DNA of 64,000 bases from Epiperipatus broadwayi (taxonomy: Eukaryota; Onychophora; Udeonychophora; Euonychophora; Peripatidae), in contig JAQFVV010013386.1 of assembly GCA_028023455.1 (NCBI GenBank), positions 62,001 to 126,000 of the forward strand. The letters run 5' to 3'. Position 1 is the first letter of the stretch; each line of letters opens with the position of its first letter. Positions 36,123 through 45,492 of this stretch are shown one piece after another. Made by a program: the position numbers and the translations under genes. The notes under the pieces were generated by a model. That model saw nothing but the letters and a program-made list of their open reading frames with translations, made no database searches and was not told the origin of the DNA.

Positions 36123-38097
36123 ATGGCAGCCCAACTTGAGGCTTCGACAATAACCACATCCTGAGATAGGAGTAAAATAATAGAATAAAATTTTAAATAT
36201 AAGTGTTTCGAAAAAAAAAAAAGTTTTGTGGTTTTTTTATTGTTTCGCGTATGTAGGTACAAAAAAAAGAGTAGGCAAAATGATGGAAATAAAGTAGCTC
36301 GTAAGGTAAAGTGATGGCAGGGAGAGCAACTTCGGCAAATGTATTAATAAAAGATAAGTAATAAATAGAAATCAAGCGAAGTAGGGAAAAATAACATATA
36401 AAATTTTTTTTTTTAAAAATAGACGTGTATGAAATTGAGAAGTGGAAAAGATACTCAAAATATGGCAGCAGATGAACAAGAATTGAAAGAGGGCATGGAA
36501 ATGTTAGTGAAAAGGCTATTATATGAAGCAATAAATGCATTCAAAGAAGATTATGAAGAAGGAAATAAGAGGGTTCAAAGAAGAACTAAAAAAGAAGTGG
36601 TGGAGATGATTAGGGAAGTGAAAACAGATAAGGGAAGAGATTAAAGAAATGAAAGAAGTGTTAATAAAGGTGGTAGATGAGAAAATTAAAAAAAAGACAC
36701 AGAGTGAATGAAAGAAGTAGGATCTGATAAACAGGAAAGTCAGGAAATAAAACCTCTAGAAAATAGAGAAAATGTGCCAGTGCAGTAAATCCTTTTCTGA
36801 AATTGAAAATCTTCTATGGGGAGTCACTGATGGAACGTCTAAATAGTCTTGAGAAGTACTTCATGATAAACCTGATGTCACAGTATATTAAACTAACCAT
36901 AGTGATTAGCCATTTACAAGGAATGGCACAGGCTTGGTGGTAGGCTCTCTTCAAGAGACTGAACAACTTTGTGCAGTATGGTCAGATGTTAATGAAATGT
37001 TATTGGAATGAAGATCACCAAGAGAGAATTTAGATTAAAGTGGCTCAAGAAAAATGTACAGGCAGTATTATGTGCCATTTTTCTGGAAGCAAGTAGTGCA
37101 ACTACGAGCCTTAATGAAGTGTAAGTTAACAGAGAAGTAGATTATAAAAATTACGCAGAAAAATTTCTCCAAATCCAATAGGGCACCTACTGATAAGCAC
37201 CGGATGTGAGACAGTCAAGCGGATGACTGAACTACTTAACGTATTTGAGAACAAGGCTAGTGAGGAAGAAATGAACCCCAAGTATGCAAACAAAATACCC
37301 AAGTCATAAAGGTCAAGTATGGTGTTGAGCAATAATCTGGAAAATCAAAGGACAGATAACTACGGCTAAAAAAAGGGAAAGGAAATCGGGCAAGATCTCC
37401 ATCTCCTGGAGAAAAGTTCAGGAGTCAAGATAAGTATGACAGGGAAGATCTTAATACACAGTGGAGAGATTGGTATGAGCTGCATAGAGAAACGGATAGA
37501 TCACCGCTGCCTCAACCAGGTTGTACATCCCCAAACAGATAGCAGTAGACAGTCAAATGAATGGACCTAAACCCCGAAGATCTCGGAAAGAAATTAATGG
37601 TAAATGAGATAGGATAATGATTATGTGATTGTTTACTTAGTGATGGAACAATGAACTGTGGGTATCGGTGTGATTGGTGACATGTGCTAGTAAGGGATAA
37701 TAATAACCCTGAAATTCGTGCATTTTATGTAGTATGCGAAGACCATCCTTATGTGCCTGTCAGTCTTATAGAAGCAGGGTCCCAACAAAAGGGGAGGATG
37801 AACCAAGTGCCTGGAGCCATAAGTCTCAAAAGAATGAGCAATGCTCTGCTGTGCTTTAACTTGGACTCTGTGTTGAACTCTATGGGGATGTATATGCGTA
37901 CTGCAAGCCTGGAAGAAGTCCTTGTGTAATGTATTATGTAAATCCCTCAATTGTGCATTTCAACGTCATAATCTCTATTAGACAGTCAGTTGATATATAT
38001 ATATAAAACACGTCAGGTAATAAAAATGATTAATAGAGCTTGAAGAATAAAAGTGTCATACCCCATATTTTATTCTTGTCATTGATCACGGAGGTAT
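36123..38097 (+). pseudogene. gag-only interior of the Ty3/gypsy element
   Basis: A primer binding site-like TGGCAGCCCAACTTGAGGC starts at 36124, one base after the 5' LTR. Bases 36429-36644 encode a charged helical Gag N-terminus (MKLRSGKDTQNMAADEQELK). Bases 36785-37120 encode a broken retrotrans_gag domain, with FYGESLMERLNSLEKYFMIN, ISHLQGMAQAWW and YWNEDHQERI. Stops and frameshifts are frequent. A 3' open stretch (37684-37929) is not recognised. No protease, reverse transcriptase, RNase H or integrase is visible and the interior is under 2 kb, so this is an internally deleted, non-autonomous copy. Confidence 0.8.
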
Positions 38098-39349
38098 TGT
38101 ACTGTAATTTATTCTAGTACAAGTTGTATTGGCAATTTAGAAGTTAAATTACTGAATTCCTAAAAAGAGAATATTTTTATTTAAATATCTGATTAATTTA
38201 GTTTAGACAATGTGGGTTGTATAGATTTATTTTGTATGTGTTAAAAGAAATTGAATAGAGAGAAAGGATATAAAGGGTATAATAAAAACAAAAAGGGAAA
38301 CTACTTTGTATTTTTGTAAAGATAAAACAAAACTTTATCATGAAGCCATTAGTAATATGTAAAATAAAATCGCAGCATTCCTTCGGTAATTAAAGATGGT
38401 GACCCAAGAAAAAAAGTAAGACTTTGTGGGCAAATTACATTAAATTTGGTCTAAATTAACAGGTGTCAACAGGCGTTGTGCAGAGACTAAAAAAAATCAG
38501 GACTATAAAAAGAAAAACACATCGTGCGTCAGCGTTCTTAGATTTTTGTTCCTGAAGTAAAACAGTTCAAAATAAATATTTAGCTTTGAAGAAATTATGC
38601 AGAGCATGTCCAATTACTCACACCAACATGTGCTAGTAGAAGAGTTCATTTGCTGGTGTTGCTTTTTGCCTGATGTCGTGAATTACCCCAAGTGAACCCA
38701 TCTCCTACTAAATCTGAAACCATGGAATGCTTATAGACTGCAAAAATATTGAACAGTGGATCCCTCCCAAGATTAATCCATGCATTGTAAATTCTATAAT
38801 ATTATATATGAACAGTTAAACTTACCAATAAGAAACTTTATTATTCAAATATCAGTGATCACTTTCTCTTGAATTCTAAGTGCAATAAACTGTCATCTCA
38901 AGTTGTATCAATTAAAATAAAATCTTATCAGTAATTTTAATCCCTATTTGTTTCTCTTATATTTTCAGTATGGATCAATAAATGTAAGTATAATTTATGT
39001 TGATATTTAGTTGTTGATTATTAATTGTCTAAATTCATTTAAAATTAACCCTTGTTATAATTTGATTGAATAAATTGCCAATGCTGTACTTGAAAACACA
39101 ATCCTCCGGATATTCCAAGTAATTTCATCATGACTAAATAAATAGGTGGGGTTTGGCTAATGGATTCTTACATAGAATCCTGGCGCCTTTTCAAATAAAT
39201 TAAAAGCTGGTTTTCTCCCCTCTATTATTCAACTTTAGTTATGTTTAGTGAGTTGTATGACCAGGAAAAATAACCGTGCGATAAAATTCACTGTAGTTTT
39301 GAATGAGATAATTACTCGTAAAAATCTTAATTATACCATGAACGCTACA
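38098..39349 (+). mobile_element. 3' LTR of the Ty3/gypsy element (1252 bp)
   Basis: A direct repeat of 34787-36122, starting TGTACTGTAATTTATTCTAG and ending CATGAACGCTACA. Scattered substitutions and indels between the LTRs show the insertion is not recent. The LINE resumes immediately after the flanking ATAG. Confidence 0.88.
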
Positions 39350-39600
39350 ATAGTAGTTGTAGGTTATTTTATTTTCTTGTACAACTCTTCCATACATTTT
39401 ACGATGTCTTCTCTCTTTTTAGTAATAGTTCCATCTTTTCTTCCAAAAGTACAATATTATTTTATACTTATGAAAATGTTTATTCTTTTCCTTAACTATC
39501 TCACCAATTTACACTTATATTTTCATATGTTATTATTAATTCTTTTTCATACAATCATTACAGAATTCTAGATATTCAATTCTTAAGAATATGAAAGCAT
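39350..39600 (-). pseudogene. LINE remnant, part 3 of a nested set
   Basis: Parallels 13930-14160 (TTTTAGTAATAGTTCC against TTTTTAGTAATTACAC and following sequence). It restores the LINE cut by the LTR element at 34787. Confidence 0.5.
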
Positions 39601-39634
39601 AATATTTAAAAATGAAACATTTATAATTCAGGCA

Positions 39635-39690
39635 GTCAAACCTTGTATAAAGTTGACTGCAGAAAAAGTGGAAGTAACTTTATACAAGAT
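39635..39690. repeat. short inverted repeat
   Basis: CTTGTATAAAGTTGAC is mirrored by GTAACTTTATACAAG about 20 bp later. Function unknown. Confidence 0.5.
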
Positions 39691-39755
39691 TAAAGACTAA
39701 GCATTTATTTTATATAGCGTATGTTTACAATTGTATACATTCAAATATCAGCCTT

Positions 39756-40060
39756 TTAAGCTAATTGTGCATACGCTTTGCGAGTGTTAATAATAAATGA
39801 ATACTTTCTCACCAATACGCAGGAATAAAAGGAATCCCTCTTATTCTTACAATTCAAATGCTTATATATGAGTAATTTAAAGTGATGGTTCCATCCTCTT
39901 GCTTTACTTGCCAGTACTTCAGATTTGCTCATATATAAGCATTTGAGTCGTAGGAATAAGAGGGATTCCTTTTATTCCTGCATAAATACTATATCTTGTA
40001 TTGGTGAGAAAGTATTCATTTATTATTAACACTCGCAAAGCATATGCACAATTAGCTTAA
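39756..40060. mobile_element. foldback element flanked by TTAA
   Basis: The arms (39760-39872 and 39928-40056) are near-perfect reverse complements, starting GCTAATTGTGCATACGCTTT. They share GAATACTTTCTCACCAATAC and AAAGGAATCCCTCTTATTC. Both ends abut TTAA (39756-39759 and 40057-40060), the target duplication of piggyBac-type and some other DNA elements. The right arm carries about 17 extra bases. It is non-coding. Confidence 0.8.
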
Positions 40061-40527
40061 CCCTTTTCCTGCCTCTTACGAGACCTCTCATTGATAGTTG
40101 ACGTCACTCTAATTCCGTTATTTTTAATGCTAGGATATTCGTTTGACAGTTATTGATTAGGTTTTTAAAAGTTCTGTAAGATGGTGCCCTCTTCTGAATT
40201 ATTTTACAAGTAAAAAATCAATAAAACGGCATTTAAAGCTAAACAAAGAAATAAGCTTGTCGGTGATTGGCTCTCAGCCGACAAAGACATTCTGATTGGC
40301 TGGAAAGAACAAAGAAACCGCCTGATCAAAGAAAATAAAGAAAAACGCTGAGATTTTCATTTCGAATATGATTTAAGGTTTAAAAAAAGTATATTCTGAG
40401 AAATTAAAATCATTTTCAGAAAATATACTAAAAAAACAAAATTATTTTTGAAAAATATTGAAGGTTTTAGTAAAAATATTTAAGATTTAGCAAAAAGAAA
40501 ATTTACTTTTCTATAACGTAAAACTGA

Positions 40528-40630
40528 AACATCACATGATCACTATCTCATACTAGCACAATAATGGTTATTAAACAATTCAAAACAAAACAATTATTGT
40601 TCTAGTATGAGATAGTGATCATGTGATGTT
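40528..40630. repeat. perfect-looking hairpin at the left of the ribozyme repeat
   Basis: The arm AACATCACATGATCACTATC continuing to 40565 is the reverse complement of 40593-40630, with one mismatch and about 27 bp of loop. The older copy at 1981 has only the left arm, so the second arm was gained here or lost there. Confidence 0.85.
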
Positions 40631-40892
40631 TAGTGGTTTAACACCAATCCTGCCTAATAGGATAGTGGTGGCTATGGTTGTTAAAGAGCCAAAGACACCA
40701 AAATGTATGGGTACTGAATTGAGTTCAGACCCATATGACTATATAAGCTATTGAGCTTGGATTGAAAATATTAATAGTGTTTTCAATTTCAATAGTGTTT
40801 TCAATTTCATTCTCATAGTTTTGTAGTTAGAGTTAAAAGGTGGGTGCTGGAGGGTTGCATTAGATCCTAAGATCTAGGTGCAGTGCTCTCAG

Positions 40893-40951
40893 ATCCAAGG
40901 CTCCTCACTGATGAAGGCCACAAGCCAGAAACTAGTCTGGGGATATTGGAT
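40893..40951 (+). ncRNA. type I hammerhead ribozyme, apparently intact
   Basis: Core boxes are CTGATGA (40908-40914) and GAAAC (40928-40932). Stem I pairs TCCTCA (40902-40907) with TGGGGA (40938-40943), one G-U pair. Across an internal loop (GGC/TA) it then pairs ATCCAA (40893-40898) with TTGGAT (40946-40951). Stem II is GGC/GCC closed by a CACAA loop, with an unpaired A on each side. Stem III is the minimal AC/GT around a 2 nt loop, as in other short-stem-III animal hammerheads. Cleavage is predicted after C40937 in the GTC triplet. The G-U pair and loop placement fit the tertiary contacts known for type I ribozymes. Confidence 0.8.
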
Positions 40952-41065
40952 GAGTAGGCACTAGATAGGGATATTATGCACAAGCCTTCTGGCATCCATT
41001 GATTGTTCTTGTTAGCACAAGATTGCACTACTATATGGAGAGTGTTGTTTTGTTTTGAATTGTTT

Positions 41066-41683
41066 TGTTTTGAAAACTGAAACATGTCAGCACTTCTTTG
41101 TTTGTATGTTCGCTTTTAAATTTGCCGAAATTGAATATTTTATAATAAATAAATAGCAATTTATTTTTGAAAGAACTTTCGTTCCCTTTCATAACCTGAC
41201 AAATTATTAATATACTTTTTATAAACGAATCTGAAGTGAATTTAATATTATAAGTGAATATATTTTAACAATTGGCTTTGTCTTCAGTTTGTGAGTTGGC
41301 CAATTAAAAGCTTTGATTTTTACCTCATACAACCAATAATATAATTAGTGGTTAAAGGCTGATATTTGAAAGATTAAAGATTGTAACGTTATTTTTTCAT
41401 GTTTTAAAATCGAATCAGTTTTGGTTTAGTATTTATAAGATTGATATGCTATTGCTATGATGTGGAAGTTGATCAATTATTCATAGCAAGTAGAAGAGTA
41501 TGTGTGTCGTGAGTGGCAGAATTTTTAGATTATACAATAATTTGAAAATTTGATTTAACAAGCAAATGCATATATTGGATTGTTTAACATTTTTTAGAAT
41601 AGCTTATATATAAAGTGTGTATCTGAGTGATTGTGTATTTATATAGATGTAAATAATAAATGAACACTTTTTTTTTCTTTTAG
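41066..41683 (+). other. end of the last host intron
   Basis: AT-rich sequence ending in a clear polypyrimidine tract and acceptor (ACACTTTTTTTTTCTTTTAG) at 41683. Confidence 0.5.
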
Positions 41684-41781
41684 ATAATCCTTTGAAAAGT
41701 TTACCATCTGAATTTTTGGGTGCTGTACGTAATTTAAGACGCAAAATTGTAACTGAAGTATTGGCTGATTACAATAATTGA
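41684..41781 (+). CDS. host gene final exon and stop
   Basis: After the acceptor at 41683 the exon supplies two bases that complete an Asp codon with exon 3. It then encodes NPLKSLPSEFLGAVRNLRRK and IVTEVLADYNN before TGA at 41779-41781. The other two frames stop within four codons. The basic, amphipathic LGAVRNLRRKIVTEVL segment suggests a terminal helix. The product is not recognised; with exons 1-3 it forms the last 119 residues. It matches no domain I know, so no function is offered. Confidence 0.75.
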
Positions 41782-42311
41782 TATAATTAATATAAAATTG
41801 AAAATATATATAGATCTTTTTTTTTTGTCAAATTTACTAACAAAATATATCAACTTACATTATATTAAATATAACATTATTTTAATTTTTTTATTTTTTG
41901 TAAGCTGTATACATAAAAAAAAAATAAAAGTATCAAGAATTTTTACAATTTTGTGGATATTTGTTTATTTAATAATTTTTTTTTTACATAGAAAATCACA
42001 AATTTAAAATTTTTGGCTTCTTTGTGTATGTTCAGGATGTGATCTAAAAAGAAAAGAAATATTTATTACATATTTATGAATGTGTATGATCTGTATTAGT
42101 AGAAAAAATAAATTTGATACACATATATCAATCCATAACCAAAACTGGTAAAATTAATTTATTTCTTTTCAGATAGAGTATCACATGCTCAATTTCTAAG
42201 CTCTTCTGGATTAATTCAACAATACACCTCATCATAAACTTACGTGATTTTTAATGCATTTATAAATAGTTGGAAAATTAAATAAATATTAACTTTAATA
42301 TTTATATATAT
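41782..42311 (+). other. probable 3' UTR and downstream AT-rich sequence
   Basis: AT-rich sequence after the stop. An AATAAA at 41923-41928, about 140 bp past the stop, is a reasonable polyadenylation signal. Others occur further on, so the true end is uncertain. Confidence 0.4.
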
Positions 42312-44725
42312 TGTAACTATGGAAAATGAGATTAATCAAAGAGAATCTGAGGTTACAAGGCCCCATATATTGGGTATATTTGTAATAGTATACCACATTA
42401 GGGCTGAATTATGAAGAGATGAGAAATCATCATCGTCCATAAATAAACAATATAAAATTAAATATAAAAGGAATGAGTATGAAAGATCAGCACAGAACTA
42501 AGTAATAAATTCACCAGCATTACACAAAAATAATAACAATTCACTATCATGAATGATCAACAATAAAAAATCAACAGTCAATCTTGTGATGGGATTTGAA
42601 ATGGGTCTACTATAGACCAGGCTAATTATTTAGCCCTCGCCAGCTTGGGGCAGATTATTTAAACAGTAATTTGGATGCACATGCTTAAAAGTACTAATCC
42701 ACAAGAATATAACAATAATAAAGTAATACTGGAATACTAAAACATGATGATCATCCTCTATGCCCTGGCCACTTAGTTACCACTAATGTACTGGCCAACT
42801 ATAAACTTAATTTCTAAAGAAATAAAATTAAGCATAGTGCATGGATTTTAAAGGATATCTTTTTTGTGCCATCCAGCATCATCATCATCTGGATGTCTAT
42901 AACATTAAACATTAACCCTTTTTATATAACAGACCATTATGCACAAATCCAGCTCAGTGAGCAAAAGCTCTGTTCCTGTAATTCAAGAGATATACAATAA
43001 TTTATAATATTTTAGGATTAAATTTCACTGGAATAATTTAAGCAATGAAATATAAATTTATTAATAAATTAAAATGAAATTAAGGTTGATAGAATACGGC
43101 TATACATATAAATTAAGCCTTCTGATTTTGATTAAAATCAAAAAGAAATAAGCTATCATATTGTGATTTATCAATGTCTAAATAGGTTTACACAAACTAC
43201 TTATATATCAGCACACGTGTGCCTGTATAATATAAAATGAACATATTTGAATTGTCATAAACAATAAAAATATTAATTTTAACATACATGTATTTACTTG
43301 ACATGCATTTATATAAGCACACAGACATGCTATAACATATGGAAATTGTCATAATACAAAAAGTAAGCTATCACATTTTAATGATACATAAATAGTGAGT
43401 TTTCACATATATATATGTGGGTACTCATGGAAATGTGTGCATCCACAGGTGTTTATATCCTAATGATTTTTTATTAGTTAATAAATAAATATTCCCATAA
43501 AATATTTTCACAAGACAATTCAATGTCAAAATCATAAAATGCACGTGTGCATATAAAAAAAGCTTTTAATTAGCCTCATTTTTTTATAGTATAAAGTTTT
43601 TCTTTAAAAAAAAACAAACTATTATTGTTTGGAACATATTTAAATTTCAGATCCTTGTTTCATTTTCAATATTTAAAAAAAAGATCCTCTGGGTTTTTTC
43701 CTCTTTTTTTTATGAACAATATCGGGAACAAATAATGTTCTATACACAAATATCATTTATGATTTTTCTTTCCTTGTTTTATTTTTAGTTGACAAAAGTA
43801 AAATTTGTTAATTAGAAATTTTAATTGTCATTTTCAAGAAATTATTTAAAATCATATTCTCAATATATATAATACACTTCTCACCAGCTGTCATTCATAT
43901 ATATATCTGACACAGTACCTTTATCTATATTTCTCTGCATATAGATAAAACAATATACATATAAACTAATTCTTTAGCAAACTGATGGACTGACTCTTGG
44001 TAAGCTGGTTCTTTTTAAAACAGTAGAATGATTTATTTTCACCTTCATTGAAAGGTATAATCCATTAACTGTTGAAAATCATTTGATGAACTTCAGAGAC
44101 ACCAGCTGTCTAGTACACATGGGCTATAGAACACTGAAAAGCAGGTGCTTCTATGTGAATCCAAACTATTGTGACCCTAGCAACAGGTGATTTGTACTCT
44201 TGCCTTCAGTTAAAGACTCATAGTAATAGTAATCTTGTCATAATCTGTAAAAAAAACTAATTTTTCCCAATCTTTTTATAATCGGGGTGGAATTAAAAAC
44301 AACTAGGATTGTAGTAATAGTAATCTTGTCATAATCTGTAAAAAAAACTAATTTTTCCCAATCTTTTTATAGTCGGGGTGGAATTAAAAACAACTAGGAT
44401 TTTTCGATATCTGTTATACAAGATTAAATTTTAAAAAAATCTTTTTTAATATAATCAAAATAGATAGTGGAATTTCATGATGATCAATATATCTATTATA
44501 GCGTGCTTATTTTAATTACAAAATCAGAATTAATAAAATATTAATCGGATCTTTTTAAATGTTTAATTTATAATAAAAAAATTTATATTCAAAATTATTT
44601 AATCCTTAACTGTTATTTCAGTATAATATAGAAAATACATTTTTTTTGTCTGTTTATTTCTACTTTTCTTTCAACTTTATATATATAGACACATACAGCT
44701 ATGTTGTGTGCCATAAGACACCCGG
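42312..44725 (+). repeat. dispersed repeat family B, copy 2 (about 2.4 kb)
   Basis: Colinear with copy 3 over its full length and with copy 1 from about 42480 on. It starts TGTAACTATGGAAAATGAG and includes GAATCTGAGGTTACAAGG, CTGGCCAACTATAAACTTAA and ACATATAAATTAAGCC. It ends TTTATTTCTACTTTTCTTTC and a TA run followed by ACACATACAGCTATGTTGTG. It contains no conserved coding frame. It carries a private 91 bp tandem duplication at 44221-44401. Confidence 0.75.
44221..44401. repeat. tandem duplication, 91 bp unit
   Basis: Units 44221-44311 and 44312-44401 are almost identical (TAGTAATAGTAATCTTGTCA ... GGGGTGGAATTAAAAACAAC). Copies 1 and 3 of the surrounding repeat have a single unit, so this is a recent local duplication. 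Confidence 0.9.
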
Positions 44726-45492
44726 CTCATACCCCTACATACTGAAAAGGAAAAATGAAACATCAACCTAACTATTTTACATAATATACACATATAATTA
44801 ACACAGTTCATACTTCAAACTAAGTACTCATCAATTTTTTTTAGAAATTTGACAGGCATCTGACAGCTAATAATGAATAGTGATCTGAAATTCTGAGATA
44901 GATAAAGAATTCTGCCACTGGAGCATAAGTACACAATGTACCATGAATACCAAGAGGGCTGACTCAACTTAGGCATTAAGCTTCCACAATCCAAAATGAA
45001 AATAATGCAAAAATCTTTGCAAAATCCTGCTCCTTTGAGGCTGGTAAATACAAAACTGTCCTTTTCTTGGAGACTTAGAGTCTGGAATTATGGCTGGACC
45101 ATGTTAACTACACTATGATAAACAATAGGAAATCAAAGTGTGTTGGAACAATGCCTTAGGTAGAACACTCCTCAGAATTGCAAGAAAACATTGAATCCTC
45201 AAGGCAATGATAAGACCATCTATCATCAAAACAAAGTGCAGCTAAAACTCCAAAGTCAAAAATCCAAAATCATAGATTTTCTATTCAACTCTAAATATGA
45301 ACTCTCTAAATTTACATTAACCACAATTTTATAACTTAATCAATAATCTTCACATATTTCAGAATATTTTTTTATATTTTGCATAAAATGCATATATCTT
45401 TCTCAGATGTTATATTTGAGAAGTTGAATAGCAATTTTGTAGTAATGGTTACCAGTACTTGATCATCATTGAGCTCTGTGTTAAGCACCATT
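44726..45492. other. spacer between two family B copies
   Basis: Mixed-composition sequence with no gene or repeat that I can identify. Confidence 0.4.

Larger units (their letters stand above)
40528..41065 (+). repeat. hammerhead-bearing repeat, intact copy
   Basis: A second copy of the repeat at 1976-2222, sharing CATCACATGATCAC at the left, the ribozyme, GGCACTAGATAGGGAT (about 40957), TTCTGGCATCCATTGATT (about 40987) and a TATGGAGA end (about 41036). CAATTCAAAACAAAACAA near 40575 is mirrored by TTGTTTTGTTTTGAATTG at about 41044-41061, giving inverted ends. It holds a promoter-like TATATAAG at 40740-40747. It lies 0.6 kb upstream of the final host exon. No protein is encoded. Confidence 0.6.

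Noticed and set aside
40057-40075. TTAACCCTTTTCCTGCC resembling a piggyBac end
   Set aside because: No complementary right end with TTAA was found within the next 1.5 kb. The TTAA is already explained by the foldback element.
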